Shown here: positions 1-6,340 of the stretch, one piece after another | How positions within the stretch are numbered: position 1 is the stretch's first letter | Layout: every line of letters starts with the position of its first letter | NCBI GenBank assembly: GCA_020697475.1 | Contig: JAJFMO010000200.1 | Span: 1-6,772 of the forward strand | Length of the DNA stretch: 6,772 nucleotides | Reading direction: 5' to 3' | Source of the DNA: Paenibacillaceae bacterium | Lineage (GTDB): Bacteria > Bacillota > Bacilli > Paenibacillales > NBRC-103111 | Made by a program: the position numbers and the translations under genes | Notes under the pieces: model-generated | What the model was told of the DNA's origin: nothing | Database searches by the model: none | The model's input: the letters and a program-made list of their open reading frames with translations, nothing else

Positions 1-57
1 GATTACGATCAGCAACAAGGCAATTAGCCCCAAACAGCTTGCCGTTATTTTTTTCAT
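1..57 (-). CDS. N-terminus of a secreted or membrane protein (partial, runs off the window)
   Basis: Only the first 19 codons are visible. They read MKKITASCLGLIALLLIVI: two lysines after the initiator Met, then a long run of hydrophobic residues, which is the n-region and h-region of a Sec signal peptide or a first membrane helix. No cleavage site or lipobox is in view. A GAGGTG ribosome-binding sequence lies 8 bases before the ATG. The gene follows the dehydrogenase by 38 bases with no terminator, so it is probably in the same operon. In Bacillota, sugar-catabolic operons headed by an AraC regulator often include an extracellular solute-binding protein or a secreted glycosidase. That role here is only an inference from context, and the product cannot be named. 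Confidence 0.6.
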   Translation of the reverse strand, partial: MKKITASCLGLIALLLIVI

Positions 58-95
58 GGTTGGCGCACCTCTTCTTTTGACTAAAATGGACGATC

Positions 96-1175
96 TCATT
101 TCCCTAACGATCGGCGTGTTTTCTCCAACAACTCCTGAACCTTGACCGGCTGACCGGTGCGGCTGCTCTCAATGGCCGCAAAAATCAGCGCAACGGATTG
201 CAGATTATCCCACACGTTAGTCGGCATCGGCTCGCCTCCGTCAAGCCAATGGACGAATTGTTCCATCAGCCAGACATGGCCCCACTTGCTCCGATTCGGC
301 GCCGCGACGGGTTCGCCTTGGCCGTGCCGGACGTTCTCCCCTGCACCATAGGCGAACCGTTCGACTTTCTGATGGCTCATAATCAAAGTGGACTTCTCGC
401 ATTCGGCGCGAATGTATTCGGAACTCCAACCGTTCAAGCCGGCCGCGTTCGTCTTCGCGCCCTCATAGACTGCGCGTGTTCCGTTGCCCATGTGCATGAT
501 CACAAGTCCTTGCGAATCACCGGCAAATTCGCCCCAAGGCGGGTTCCACGTCTGCGCATAAATCGTGTCGCACAATGCACCGCCCATGTCCGCCAGGATG
601 TCGAGATGGTGCACCGCGCCTTCGACCATCAGCGGGTCGGGAATTTCATAGCGGAATTTACCCCAACTGGCAAACCTTCGCTTATCCATCGTGAACCGAC
701 AGACAAGATAATCGAGCGCGCCATGGCGACCCGAGCGGATTTCCTCGCGCAGCGTCGTCTTGTCCTTGGCGAACCGATGGCTCATCGTGACACCCATTTT
801 TTTGCCCGCTTGCTTCACTTTATTCGCTACGCGAACCGACCCTTCCAACGTATCGGCTATCGGTTTTTCAGACAAAATGTGCATATCATGCTCGAGTGCC
901 AAATCGACGACCATCTCATGCAAGGCCGGCGGGACGACAATCGTGCAGAAATCCGCCTTGTTCTCCGCAAACGCCTTGCGGATGTCGGTGTAGCATTGGT
1001 CTGGCCGCAGCCCCAGGTGCTCCTGGGCATTCTTGTGCATCTCGGGGTTAATATCGACCGCAGCAACTACTTCGATCAACCCGTCCTTGATGTTCGGCGG
1101 CAAATGCCTGCTGCACCACATGCCTCCAAAGCCGCCGGTTCCTACTTGAATCATTCGATATGGTCTATTAGTCAT
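96..1175 (-). CDS. Gfo/Idh/MocA family NAD(P)-dependent oxidoreductase
   Basis: A 359-residue cytoplasmic dehydrogenase of the glucose-fructose oxidoreductase / inositol dehydrogenase / MocA family, whose members oxidise or reduce a hydroxyl of sugars, inositols or sugar acids. The N-terminal Rossmann fold shows the dinucleotide-binding loop VGTGGFGG at residues 11-18, and Asp41 at the end of the second strand, where an acidic residue usually favours NAD over NADP. Glu103-Lys104-Pro105 is the family's EKP motif, carrying the catalytic-site lysine. The H189-x-x-D192 element in EGAVHHLD matches the substrate and catalytic histidine region of the C-terminal domain. The length is normal for the family. 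The ATG has an AAAGGA ribosome-binding site that overlaps the cupin stop codon, and the two genes are 3 bases apart, so translation is probably coupled. The substrate is not identifiable; the family assignment is firm. Confidence 0.95.
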   Translation of the reverse strand: MTNRPYRMIQVGTGGFGGMWCSRHLPPNIKDGLIEVVAAVDINPEMHKNAQEHLGLRPDQCYTDIRKAFAENKADFCTIVVPPALHEMVVDLALEHDMHILSEKPIADTLEGSVRVANKVKQAGKKMGVTMSHRFAKDKTTLREEIRSGRHGALDYLVCRFTMDKRRFASWGKFRYEIPDPLMVEGAVHHLDILADMGGALCDTIYAQTWNPPWGEFAGDSQGLVIMHMGNGTRAVYEGAKTNAAGLNGWSSEYIRAECEKSTLIMSHQKVERFAYGAGENVRHGQGEPVAAPNRSKWGHVWLMEQFVHWLDGGEPMPTNVWDNLQSVALIFAAIESSRTGQPVKVQELLEKTRRSLGK

Positions 1176-1178
1176 GGG

Positions 1179-1814
1179 TTAATTCCTTTCCTTGGCCGGC
1201 TCAGCCGTGCCGTGTGTATGCTCCCACAAATGCCCTCGGCGCTTGCGGCCTTCCATTGTTGTTTCAAAAAACACCGCACTGACCGGCGTATGAACGATCG
1301 GGAAATCGTGATGAAACCCTTTTCCCGTGGCCAAGCAATCCCCTGGGCCGATCTCGTAGTGCTTGCCTTCCGAGACGGCAACGCCCCGACCCGCGAAGAC
1401 GATCCAGTATTCGTCGCAATCGTGATAATGGTTGTCAAAGTTGGTTTCCTTGGGGTAAGCAACCGGATCGCCCCGTTCGATTCGCTGTTCCACTGGCGAG
1501 ACGCGGAAAATTCCCGAACCGCCGAGTTCCTCGCCCCAACGGCCGCACATCCGCACGACCACGGTATGCGGAGTCAGTCCCTCGACCTTGAACGTCCCGT
1601 CCGTCGTCCGCAAGTTGATGTTCGTCTTCTCCAGTGCAAAGATACGCTGGCCCTCGTAGGCGATGAGGCAGCTGCCTGCGGCAACGATCAACTTTTCTTG
1701 TGGGCTCATCCGCTCGAATCGATGGCTATCCCCCGGCTGCAGGGTGACAATTTCGAAATAATCCATCTCGCACCACGCCGGCGCAAGACCTTTACCGCTC
1801 TGAAATACCGGCAT
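1179..1814 (-). CDS. Double-cupin domain protein
   Basis: A 211-residue soluble protein with two beta-barrel (cupin) halves. The C-terminal half has a clear metal-binding cupin motif: His129, His131 and Glu135 in HYHDCDEYW, followed by Gly142, then PGD (157-159) and His168/His169 in the second motif. These residues normally hold one Mn, Fe, Zn or Ni ion. The N-terminal half (about 15-100) has the strand and glycine pattern of a cupin (LQPGD at 25-29) but lacks the HxH...E set, so it is probably structural. Related small cupins act as sugar isomerases, epimerases, dioxygenases or ligand-binding proteins, and no choice can be made here. The gene starts 14 bases past the AraC stop, with GGAGAGGA 6 bases before the ATG. 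Placement next to a Gfo/Idh/MocA dehydrogenase suggests a shared sugar-derived substrate. One sampled 60-base line (1501-1560) is about 67% G+C, far above the AraC gene. Confidence 0.88.
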   Translation of the reverse strand: MPVFQSGKGLAPAWCEMDYFEIVTLQPGDSHRFERMSPQEKLIVAAGSCLIAYEGQRIFALEKTNINLRTTDGTFKVEGLTPHTVVVRMCGRWGEELGGSGIFRVSPVEQRIERGDPVAYPKETNFDNHYHDCDEYWIVFAGRGVAVSEGKHYEIGPGDCLATGKGFHHDFPIVHTPVSAVFFETTMEGRKRRGHLWEHTHGTAEPAKERN

Positions 1815-1828
1815 AATTTATCCTCTCC

Positions 1829-2716
1829 TTACCACTCCAAACCCCGATAAATCTGCTTGAGATATTCGCTGGGAGATACTCCGGTAATTTTCTTGAACAC
1901 ACGGCTGAAATGAAACGGGCTGGAAAATCCGATTTGCTGGCTGATCTCGCTGATGTTGCATGCCGGATTTTTCAGCAGCTCCATCGATTTGTTGATTCTT
2001 AATCGGGTAAAATATTCACGGATGCTGATTCCGGTTTTTTCTGTAAACGTACTACTGATGTAGTTGTAATTCATATTTAGCTGACTCGCGAGTTCAGTGG
2101 AATTAAATTTTCGCGAAAGATCGGCCTGTTCTAAATAATGGATCACTCGACCTATGAGAATATCCGTCCCGGAATTGGAGTCTTTCATTTTGTTTTGCTG
2201 ATATAGTTCAATCCACAAATCGGCTGTTTGCAAACTTAATCTCATGGCTCGCATCGGATGGTCGCTTTGGAAAATTTCCAACAGTTTTTTCATTTTCGTT
2301 CGGACTGTTTCTGGATTGGTTAATTTCTGTCTCTTGGGGAGGGAAAATTGAGTCCGATAGTCATCCGGTTGAAAAAAACGTTTCAATCGATGATCCGGCT
2401 CGTCCCAATGCGGAGATTCTTCTTCGTCTTCATGCGGGGCATGAAAGTGGATCCAATACCACGAAGTGCCGGGCGGAGTTTTGGGATTGCCCCAGTGATG
2501 CCGACCCTTGGTCAGGAAAAACGTTTCCCCAGGCTGCAACAAGTATTCTTCGCCTCCCTCTATCACCTGAAACTCACCGGAAAGGATAAACAAAAACACA
2601 TGGAAATCGAGACACCGATCCGGGTGCATCCATACTTTATCCATTAAGTCATATCCAATCCTCCGCACGTAAGGGAAGCGATCGCAATGTATAACCACTT
2701 GTTCGTGTTCACCCAA
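1829..2716 (-). CDS. AraC-family transcriptional regulator with cupin-type sensor domain
   Basis: A DNA-binding regulator of about 295 residues. The N-terminal part is an AraC-type ligand-binding cupin (VIEGGEEYLLQPGETF, then a WIHFHAP strand). The C-terminal ~105 residues hold the two helix-turn-helix motifs: first FNSTELASQLNMNYNYISS, then NISEISQQIGFSSPFHFSRVFKK with the family signature, ending in GVSPSEYLKQ. Such proteins usually sense a sugar or related ligand and activate adjacent genes. The frame stays open up to 3046, but that extension would run back through the terminator and into the methyltransferase. I chose the TTG at 2716 because GGGAGG lies 9 bases before it and a TATAAT box sits about 40 bases upstream. 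The ATG at 2746 (305 residues) is the alternative, but it has only an adjacent AGGA. The gene is A+T-rich compared with the two genes it precedes, which it probably controls. Confidence 0.93.
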   Translation of the reverse strand: MGEHEQVVIHCDRFPYVRRIGYDLMDKVWMHPDRCLDFHVFLFILSGEFQVIEGGEEYLLQPGETFFLTKGRHHWGNPKTPPGTSWYWIHFHAPHEDEEESPHWDEPDHRLKRFFQPDDYRTQFSLPKRQKLTNPETVRTKMKKLLEIFQSDHPMRAMRLSLQTADLWIELYQQNKMKDSNSGTDILIGRVIHYLEQADLSRKFNSTELASQLNMNYNYISSTFTEKTGISIREYFTRLRINKSMELLKNPACNISEISQQIGFSSPFHFSRVFKKITGVSPSEYLKQIYRGLEW

Positions 2717-2762
2717 GGATCTATTCCTCCCATACGATACATTCATTCCTGCGAATAAGATT

Positions 2763-2791
2763 ATTATAGTCAGAAGGCCAAGTGGAAGGAA
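2763..2791 (-). promoter_or_regulatory. Probable promoter of the AraC-cupin-dehydrogenase operon
   Basis: A perfect TATAAT lies at 2768-2763 on the minus strand. Seventeen bases upstream is TTCCTT (2791-2786), a poor match to the -35 consensus TTGACA. A weak -35 with a good -10 is typical of promoters that need an activator, which fits an AraC regulator. Transcription would start near 2756 and leave a leader of about 40 bases to the TTG start at 2716, with the GGGAGG site in between. The position just after the terminator of the upstream operon supports it. The -10 is clear; the -35 is uncertain. Confidence 0.5.
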
Positions 2792-2820
2792 TACACGCAA
2801 ACATAGAATCCATATATCAT
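2770..2820 (-). other. Possible 16-codon small ORF ahead of the AraC gene
   Basis: On the minus strand an ATG at 2820 opens 16 codons, MIYGFYVCVYSFHLAF, ending in TGA at 2770. A GGAGG lies 12 bases before the ATG, somewhat farther than ideal. The peptide is aromatic and hydrophobic and resembles nothing I recognise. The only promoter found lies at its 3' end, so expression would need read-through past the terminator or an unseen promoter. It may be a chance reading frame in A+T-rich control DNA. Confidence 0.12.
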
Positions 2821-2824
2821 CTTC

Positions 2825-2843
2825 AGGTTTTTCCTCCAAACCT
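2825..2843. repeat. 19-bp inverted repeat upstream of the AraC promoter
   Basis: AGGTTT and AAACCT form a perfect 6-base dyad separated by 7 bases (TTCCTCC on the plus strand). It sits between the terminator of the rph operon and the AraC promoter, centred about 68 bases upstream of the -10. This spacing would suit an activator or repressor operator. It could also form a small hairpin whose loop holds a GGAGG. No second copy was seen in the window, and AraC proteins more often bind direct repeats, so the role is open. Confidence 0.35.
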
Positions 2844-2849
2844 CTAATT

Positions 2850-2895
2850 AATAAAAAACAAGCCGGGCTCCCGGAAGTGGGAATGCCAGCTTGTT
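2850..2895 (-). terminator. Intrinsic terminator after the methyltransferase gene
   Basis: Read on the minus strand, AACAAGCTGGCATTCC pairs with GGGAGCCCGGCTTGTT across a 7-base loop. There are ten continuous pairs (one G-T), two mismatches, then four more pairs (one G-T). A run of six T follows at 2858-2853, then ATTAATTA. The fold is much weaker in the plus direction, where the G-T pairs become A-C mismatches, so it works for leftward transcription. It lies about 36 bases past the methyltransferase stop and separates the TetR-rph-methyltransferase unit from the AraC operon. A weaker five-pair hairpin (AAGCG/CGCTT) overlaps the methyltransferase stop codon just before it. Confidence 0.88.
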
Positions 2896-2930
2896 CGCAT
2901 ACCTTTATTTGCTCAAAAAGCGTAAACCGC

Positions 2931-3623
2931 TTAAAACTTCTTTCTAGCCACAACGATTCTGGAAAAAGGATACGTATAATGCACTTTTCGCACCTCGACT
3001 TCGCCGATCGTTTCCTTGCCTTCGAGTATCGCCGTATATTCCTCAATTCTGGCGATATCCGAGATGACCAACGTCCCCTTGGGCTTCAACACCCACCACA
3101 TCTGTTCCACCGCCTTGCCCCGTTCTTCCTTGCTCTTGATATTGTGGATTACGAAGTTGGAGACGACTGCGTCGAACGATCGATCCTCGTATGGCATGCT
3201 TGTCACATCGCCGTCCATCACTTCGATGGGCGGGGCTTGCTCGGCTCGCCGGTTCTTCTCGAGAGCTTCCTTCCCATTGCCGCTCAAATCCTTCGCCGAC
3301 CACTTGTCGATCGCAATCACCTGGCATCCTCGCTTGGCGGCAGCAATGGCCAACAGCCCTCTCCCTGTGCCGACGTCCAGCACTCGCGACCCTCGCTCTA
3401 ATCCCGCCAAATCCAGGATGACTTGTCGATGGCGAATCTTAATGATCGTCGAGTAGGCGAACATCCATAGCCCCTGCAGCAGGCTGAACAGTCCGAAGAG
3501 CAAACCGAGGATGCTCTGAGGAAGACCAAATATACTGGCTGCACTTACGACTAGGCCGAGACCCAGTGAAAAGAACACCCAGAATGGGGCGTCAATCCCA
3601 TACCGGAACGTAAATTTGGACAT
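2931..3623 (-). CDS. Class I SAM-dependent methyltransferase with N-terminal membrane anchor
   Basis: A 230-residue protein. Residues about 14-34 and 36-58 form two hydrophobic helices with a short turn (GLPQS), followed by the basic stretch KIRHR, so the catalytic domain should sit on the cytoplasmic face of the membrane. The class I fold follows: motif I VLDVGTGRG at 81-89 with Asp83, the acidic end of strand 2 at Asp106 (VIAIDKW), GDVTSMPYEDRSFDAVVSN at 138-156 (motifs II-III), and LKPKGTLVISD, typical of Methyltransf_11-type enzymes. The substrate cannot be told; membrane attachment hints at a lipid, quinone or hydrophobic small molecule. The ATG has AGGAGG 5 bases upstream. The gene lies 64 bases after rph with no terminator between, so it is probably the last gene of that operon. 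The fold call is firm; the function is unknown. Confidence 0.93.
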   Translation of the reverse strand: MSKFTFRYGIDAPFWVFFSLGLGLVVSAASIFGLPQSILGLLFGLFSLLQGLWMFAYSTIIKIRHRQVILDLAGLERGSRVLDVGTGRGLLAIAAAKRGCQVIAIDKWSAKDLSGNGKEALEKNRRAEQAPPIEVMDGDVTSMPYEDRSFDAVVSNFVIHNIKSKEERGKAVEQMWWVLKPKGTLVISDIARIEEYTAILEGKETIGEVEVRKVHYTYPFSRIVVARKKF

Positions 3624-3687
3624 CCTTGCCTCCTCCTCGGACTCCAGCTTTCGATCCTCACCACATCATCCCGTTCACAGCCAACCT

Positions 3688-6324
3688 TTACAACAGTTCC
3701 ACATATCCATCCGTACCGTTAATGCGAATTCTCTGGCCGTCTTGGATCAATCCGGTTGCATTCTCTACGCTGACGACGGCAGGCAGCCCGTATTCCCTGG
3801 CCACAACGGCGCCATGCGTCATCATCCCTCCGACCTCCGTAACCAGCCCTTTGATCGTGACGAACACCGGAGTCCAACTGGGATCAGTGAATGGGGTCAC
3901 CAAGATGTCCCCTTCCTCCATATCGGCATCCTCCATCCTGAAAATAACCCGCGCCCGGCCTTCCACAACGCCGGAAGAAACAGGCACCCCAGCCAGAGCG
4001 CCTTGGGGCAGGCGGCCCGTGTCGTATTCCCCGGAAATGATCTCGCCCTCGGACGTGAGAACGCGGGGAGGGGTTAGTTTTCTATAAGATGCGTATTCTT
4101 CTTTTCTCTTCTCTATGATCCCGTATTCCAGTCCGTTTGTATTCATCGCTTCCCTGAGTTCCTCCAAAGTAAGATAATAAATGTCCTCCTTGTCTCGAAT
4201 GATTCCTTGTTTCACCGAGAGTTCCGCCTCTTGCATCAGGGCTTGCTTGACAATCCATTCGTACCACACCAGGCTATATTTGTTGAATTCCCGGTAACCG
4301 GCATAATGACGCAAAACGCTGATAGCTTTTTTAGCTTTTCTCGCTTTTCTCTTCCCGCCGGGCAATCGCTCAAGCCGCTCCAAAATATCCCGCTCCCGCT
4401 GTTTGGCCTCCAGCAAACCTTGCTCAAATTTCGCCATGCGCGCATTGGGCTCGTTAGCCTTCACATTTCCGAGGATCATCGGCACGAGAATCGTCGGTTT
4501 TTCGTTCCAGCGCGTCCGGCTGATATCGATTTCTGCCGAACAACGCATGCCGTACTTCTTCAAGTACTCCCTTATGGAACGGCTGACTTCCAGGCCGCCA
4601 CCGAGTTTGGCCAAATCATCGAAGAAGGTCTCATGGCCAGGGTGTTGAAAATAGTCCATAACCTCCGGATACTTTCGGACAACATCCGCCACATCCAGAA
4701 GCTCAAGCCCCATCTCGGAGGTAATGTTATTGGGCGCCGATTGGACCAAAGTGTCCGCCGCATTTTTGTCACCCAACCACTTCCGGATATGTTTATTGAG
4801 CCAGGTCGTGGCATACGCCGCTGCAAACACAACCCCATAGCTGCCGAACATCGTTTGCTTGAATGATTCCGTGCTTCTCGTAATAAAATCGAAAATTTCA
4901 TCCCCGGAAACTTTGGCGGCCTGTTGCTCCATATCCCGCATTTGGGCACGTATACGCTCCATGAAGCTTTCTACCAAAGCGGGGTCGTTTTTCCGGTAAG
5001 CCTGAATCGTCTTTATGCCCCAACCGGCCATCAGCTTCATACTGACCATCGATTTCTTGCTCCGATGCAAATGGCGGATGAAGTCTTTGCGTCCCACCAC
5101 TTTGCGACATGCGTTCTGCATCAGAACGTCCACCGTTTCAAGTCCCTGAATAAAATACTTCCGGGTGAACGGCGAGCGAAGTTCTTTGGACGCATCGATA
5201 TACAGCCTTCCGCCAGCCTCATAAAGGATCGAATTCGTTAGCTGCTTGAACAAAGTTTGAAAGAAGGAAATGCCCAGAGGGGACATGGCTTCCGTCATCA
5301 TCTGCCGATGGCCGAAGGAGATGAAAACACGGGTTTTCCCGTCACCTTCGTCGCCCAGATCCGGCACGGGAAACAAGGTGGTGATTGGACGGCTCTGCAC
5401 GATATAAAGCTCGCCGCCATCCAGACACCATTCGATGTCTTGCGGGCAACCGAAGCGGGCTTCGATTTGCCTTCCCGCTCGTTCGAGGAGTAGAATCTGC
5501 TCCTCCGTCAGCACAGGCGCATTCCGCCGTCCCGCTTCAATCTCCTTTGTTACTGTCCCGCCTTGCTCCAGTGCGTAGATGCCCTGATTCTTCGATGAAA
5601 TCTTCTTCTCGATGATCCTGCCGTCCCGCACTTTATAAATATCCGCATTCACCAAGCCGGATACGAGCGCTTCGCCCAATCCGAAACCGGCGTCGATCGA
5701 CAGCACCTTGCGGTTGGAAGTAACGGGGTCTGCGGTAAACATGATCCCTGACGCCTGGGGGAAAACCATTCTCTGTACGATGACGGACAGCTCCACCTTG
5801 TGGTGGTCAAATCCGTTTTGCATACGATAAGTAACAGCCCGTTCCGAGAAGAGCGATGCCCAACATCTGCCGATATGCTGAATGATCGCTTCCTTCCCGA
5901 TTACATTCAAATACGTATCCTGCTGACCGGCAAAAGAAGCCGAAGGCAAATCTTCCGCTGTGGCGCTGGAACGAACGGCGTAGGCATGCTTGTCGCCGAA
6001 TTGCGTGAGGCAGCGGTCGATTTCGGCGACGATTTCCTGATCGATCACTAATCGTTCAATCGCGTTGCGGATCCTCCCGCTCATTTCCCGAATTTTCTCA
6101 TTTTCGCCAATGGAGAGTTCGGACAATTCAGCGATCTGTTCCTGAATCTCAGGATGTTCCCCTACCATTTCCCGATAAGCCAGAGTGGTAATACAGAAGC
6201 CGCCGGGAACTTGGATGCCTTCCATCCTGGCGAGTTCCCCCAAGTTAGCGCCTTTGCCGCCGACCAAAGCGAATTGGGATTGACCGACTTTCCGAAGCTC
6301 CAATACATACGGGTTCATGCTCAT
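3688..6324 (-). CDS. rph: Rifamycin (rifampin) phosphotransferase
   Basis: A cytoplasmic 878-residue enzyme of the PEP-synthase-like fold. The known family (RPH) inactivates rifamycins by ATP-dependent phosphorylation of the C21 hydroxyl, giving AMP and phosphate. Domains in order: an ATP-grasp nucleotide-binding domain (about 1-320) with Lys24 in LVGGKGANLGEL, Arg118 in AVRSSATAEDLPSASFAGQQ, Glu298, and Gln310/Arg312 in IVQSRP; a helical substrate domain (about 330-770) containing NITSEMGLELLDVADV and YGMRCSAEIDISRTRW; and a C-terminal phosphohistidine swivel domain with catalytic His837 in GGMMTHGAVVAREYG. The chain ends 41 residues after that histidine, so the PEP/pyruvate barrel of true PEP synthase is absent. 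It is about 10 residues longer than the Listeria enzyme. The substrate domain differs from the Listeria enzyme more than the two outer domains do. The ATG at 6324 has AAGGAG 7 bases upstream; those at 6330 and 6318 are alternatives. Confidence 0.92.
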   Translation of the reverse strand: MSMNPYVLELRKVGQSQFALVGGKGANLGELARMEGIQVPGGFCITTLAYREMVGEHPEIQEQIAELSELSIGENEKIREMSGRIRNAIERLVIDQEIVAEIDRCLTQFGDKHAYAVRSSATAEDLPSASFAGQQDTYLNVIGKEAIIQHIGRCWASLFSERAVTYRMQNGFDHHKVELSVIVQRMVFPQASGIMFTADPVTSNRKVLSIDAGFGLGEALVSGLVNADIYKVRDGRIIEKKISSKNQGIYALEQGGTVTKEIEAGRRNAPVLTEEQILLLERAGRQIEARFGCPQDIEWCLDGGELYIVQSRPITTLFPVPDLGDEGDGKTRVFISFGHRQMMTEAMSPLGISFFQTLFKQLTNSILYEAGGRLYIDASKELRSPFTRKYFIQGLETVDVLMQNACRKVVGRKDFIRHLHRSKKSMVSMKLMAGWGIKTIQAYRKNDPALVESFMERIRAQMRDMEQQAAKVSGDEIFDFITRSTESFKQTMFGSYGVVFAAAYATTWLNKHIRKWLGDKNAADTLVQSAPNNITSEMGLELLDVADVVRKYPEVMDYFQHPGHETFFDDLAKLGGGLEVSRSIREYLKKYGMRCSAEIDISRTRWNEKPTILVPMILGNVKANEPNARMAKFEQGLLEAKQRERDILERLERLPGGKRKARKAKKAISVLRHYAGYREFNKYSLVWYEWIVKQALMQEAELSVKQGIIRDKEDIYYLTLEELREAMNTNGLEYGIIEKRKEEYASYRKLTPPRVLTSEGEIISGEYDTGRLPQGALAGVPVSSGVVEGRARVIFRMEDADMEEGDILVTPFTDPSWTPVFVTIKGLVTEVGGMMTHGAVVAREYGLPAVVSVENATGLIQDGQRIRINGTDGYVELL

Positions 6325-6340
6325 GCTCATTCTCCTTCCC
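6318..6340 (-). promoter_or_regulatory. Coupled translation start of rph with three in-frame ATG codons
   Basis: The minus strand reads GGGAAGGAGA and then ATGAGCATGAGCATG, so three in-frame ATG codons lie six bases apart (6330, 6324, 6318). The TetR stop TGA (6329-6327) overlaps the first ATG as ATGA. Spacing from AAGGAG is about 1, 7 and 13 bases, which favours the middle ATG. The ribosome-binding site is inside the last TetR codons, so rph translation should depend on, or be helped by, ribosomes finishing the regulator. Confidence 0.7.

Noticed and set aside
198..1850. A 550-codon open frame on the plus strand covering the dehydrogenase and cupin genes
   Set aside because: It is antisense to two genes with clear family motifs, spans their junction, shows no domain or motif, and long antisense frames are common in G+C-rich coding DNA.
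2348..2647. A 99-codon plus-strand frame inside the AraC gene
   Set aside because: It is antisense to the conserved sensor domain and has no recognisable features of its own.
2747..3046. N-terminal extension of the AraC frame with a hydrophobic, membrane-like stretch
   Set aside because: It overlaps the end of the methyltransferase gene and the intrinsic terminator, and has no family similarity. The hydrophobic residues come from A+T-rich promoter DNA.
3616..4087. Two overlapping plus-strand frames of 153 codons each
   Set aside because: They are shadows of the 3' part of rph, with low-complexity Ser/Pro/Arg content and no motif.
4207..4866. A 219-codon plus-strand frame
   Set aside because: It lies fully inside rph on the opposite strand, and nothing in its translation resembles a known domain.
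3688..6324. Phosphoenolpyruvate synthase as the identity of the large gene
   Set aside because: The catalytic histidine domain is at the very C-terminus and no PEP/pyruvate barrel follows. In PEP synthase that domain is central. The helical middle domain matches RPH.
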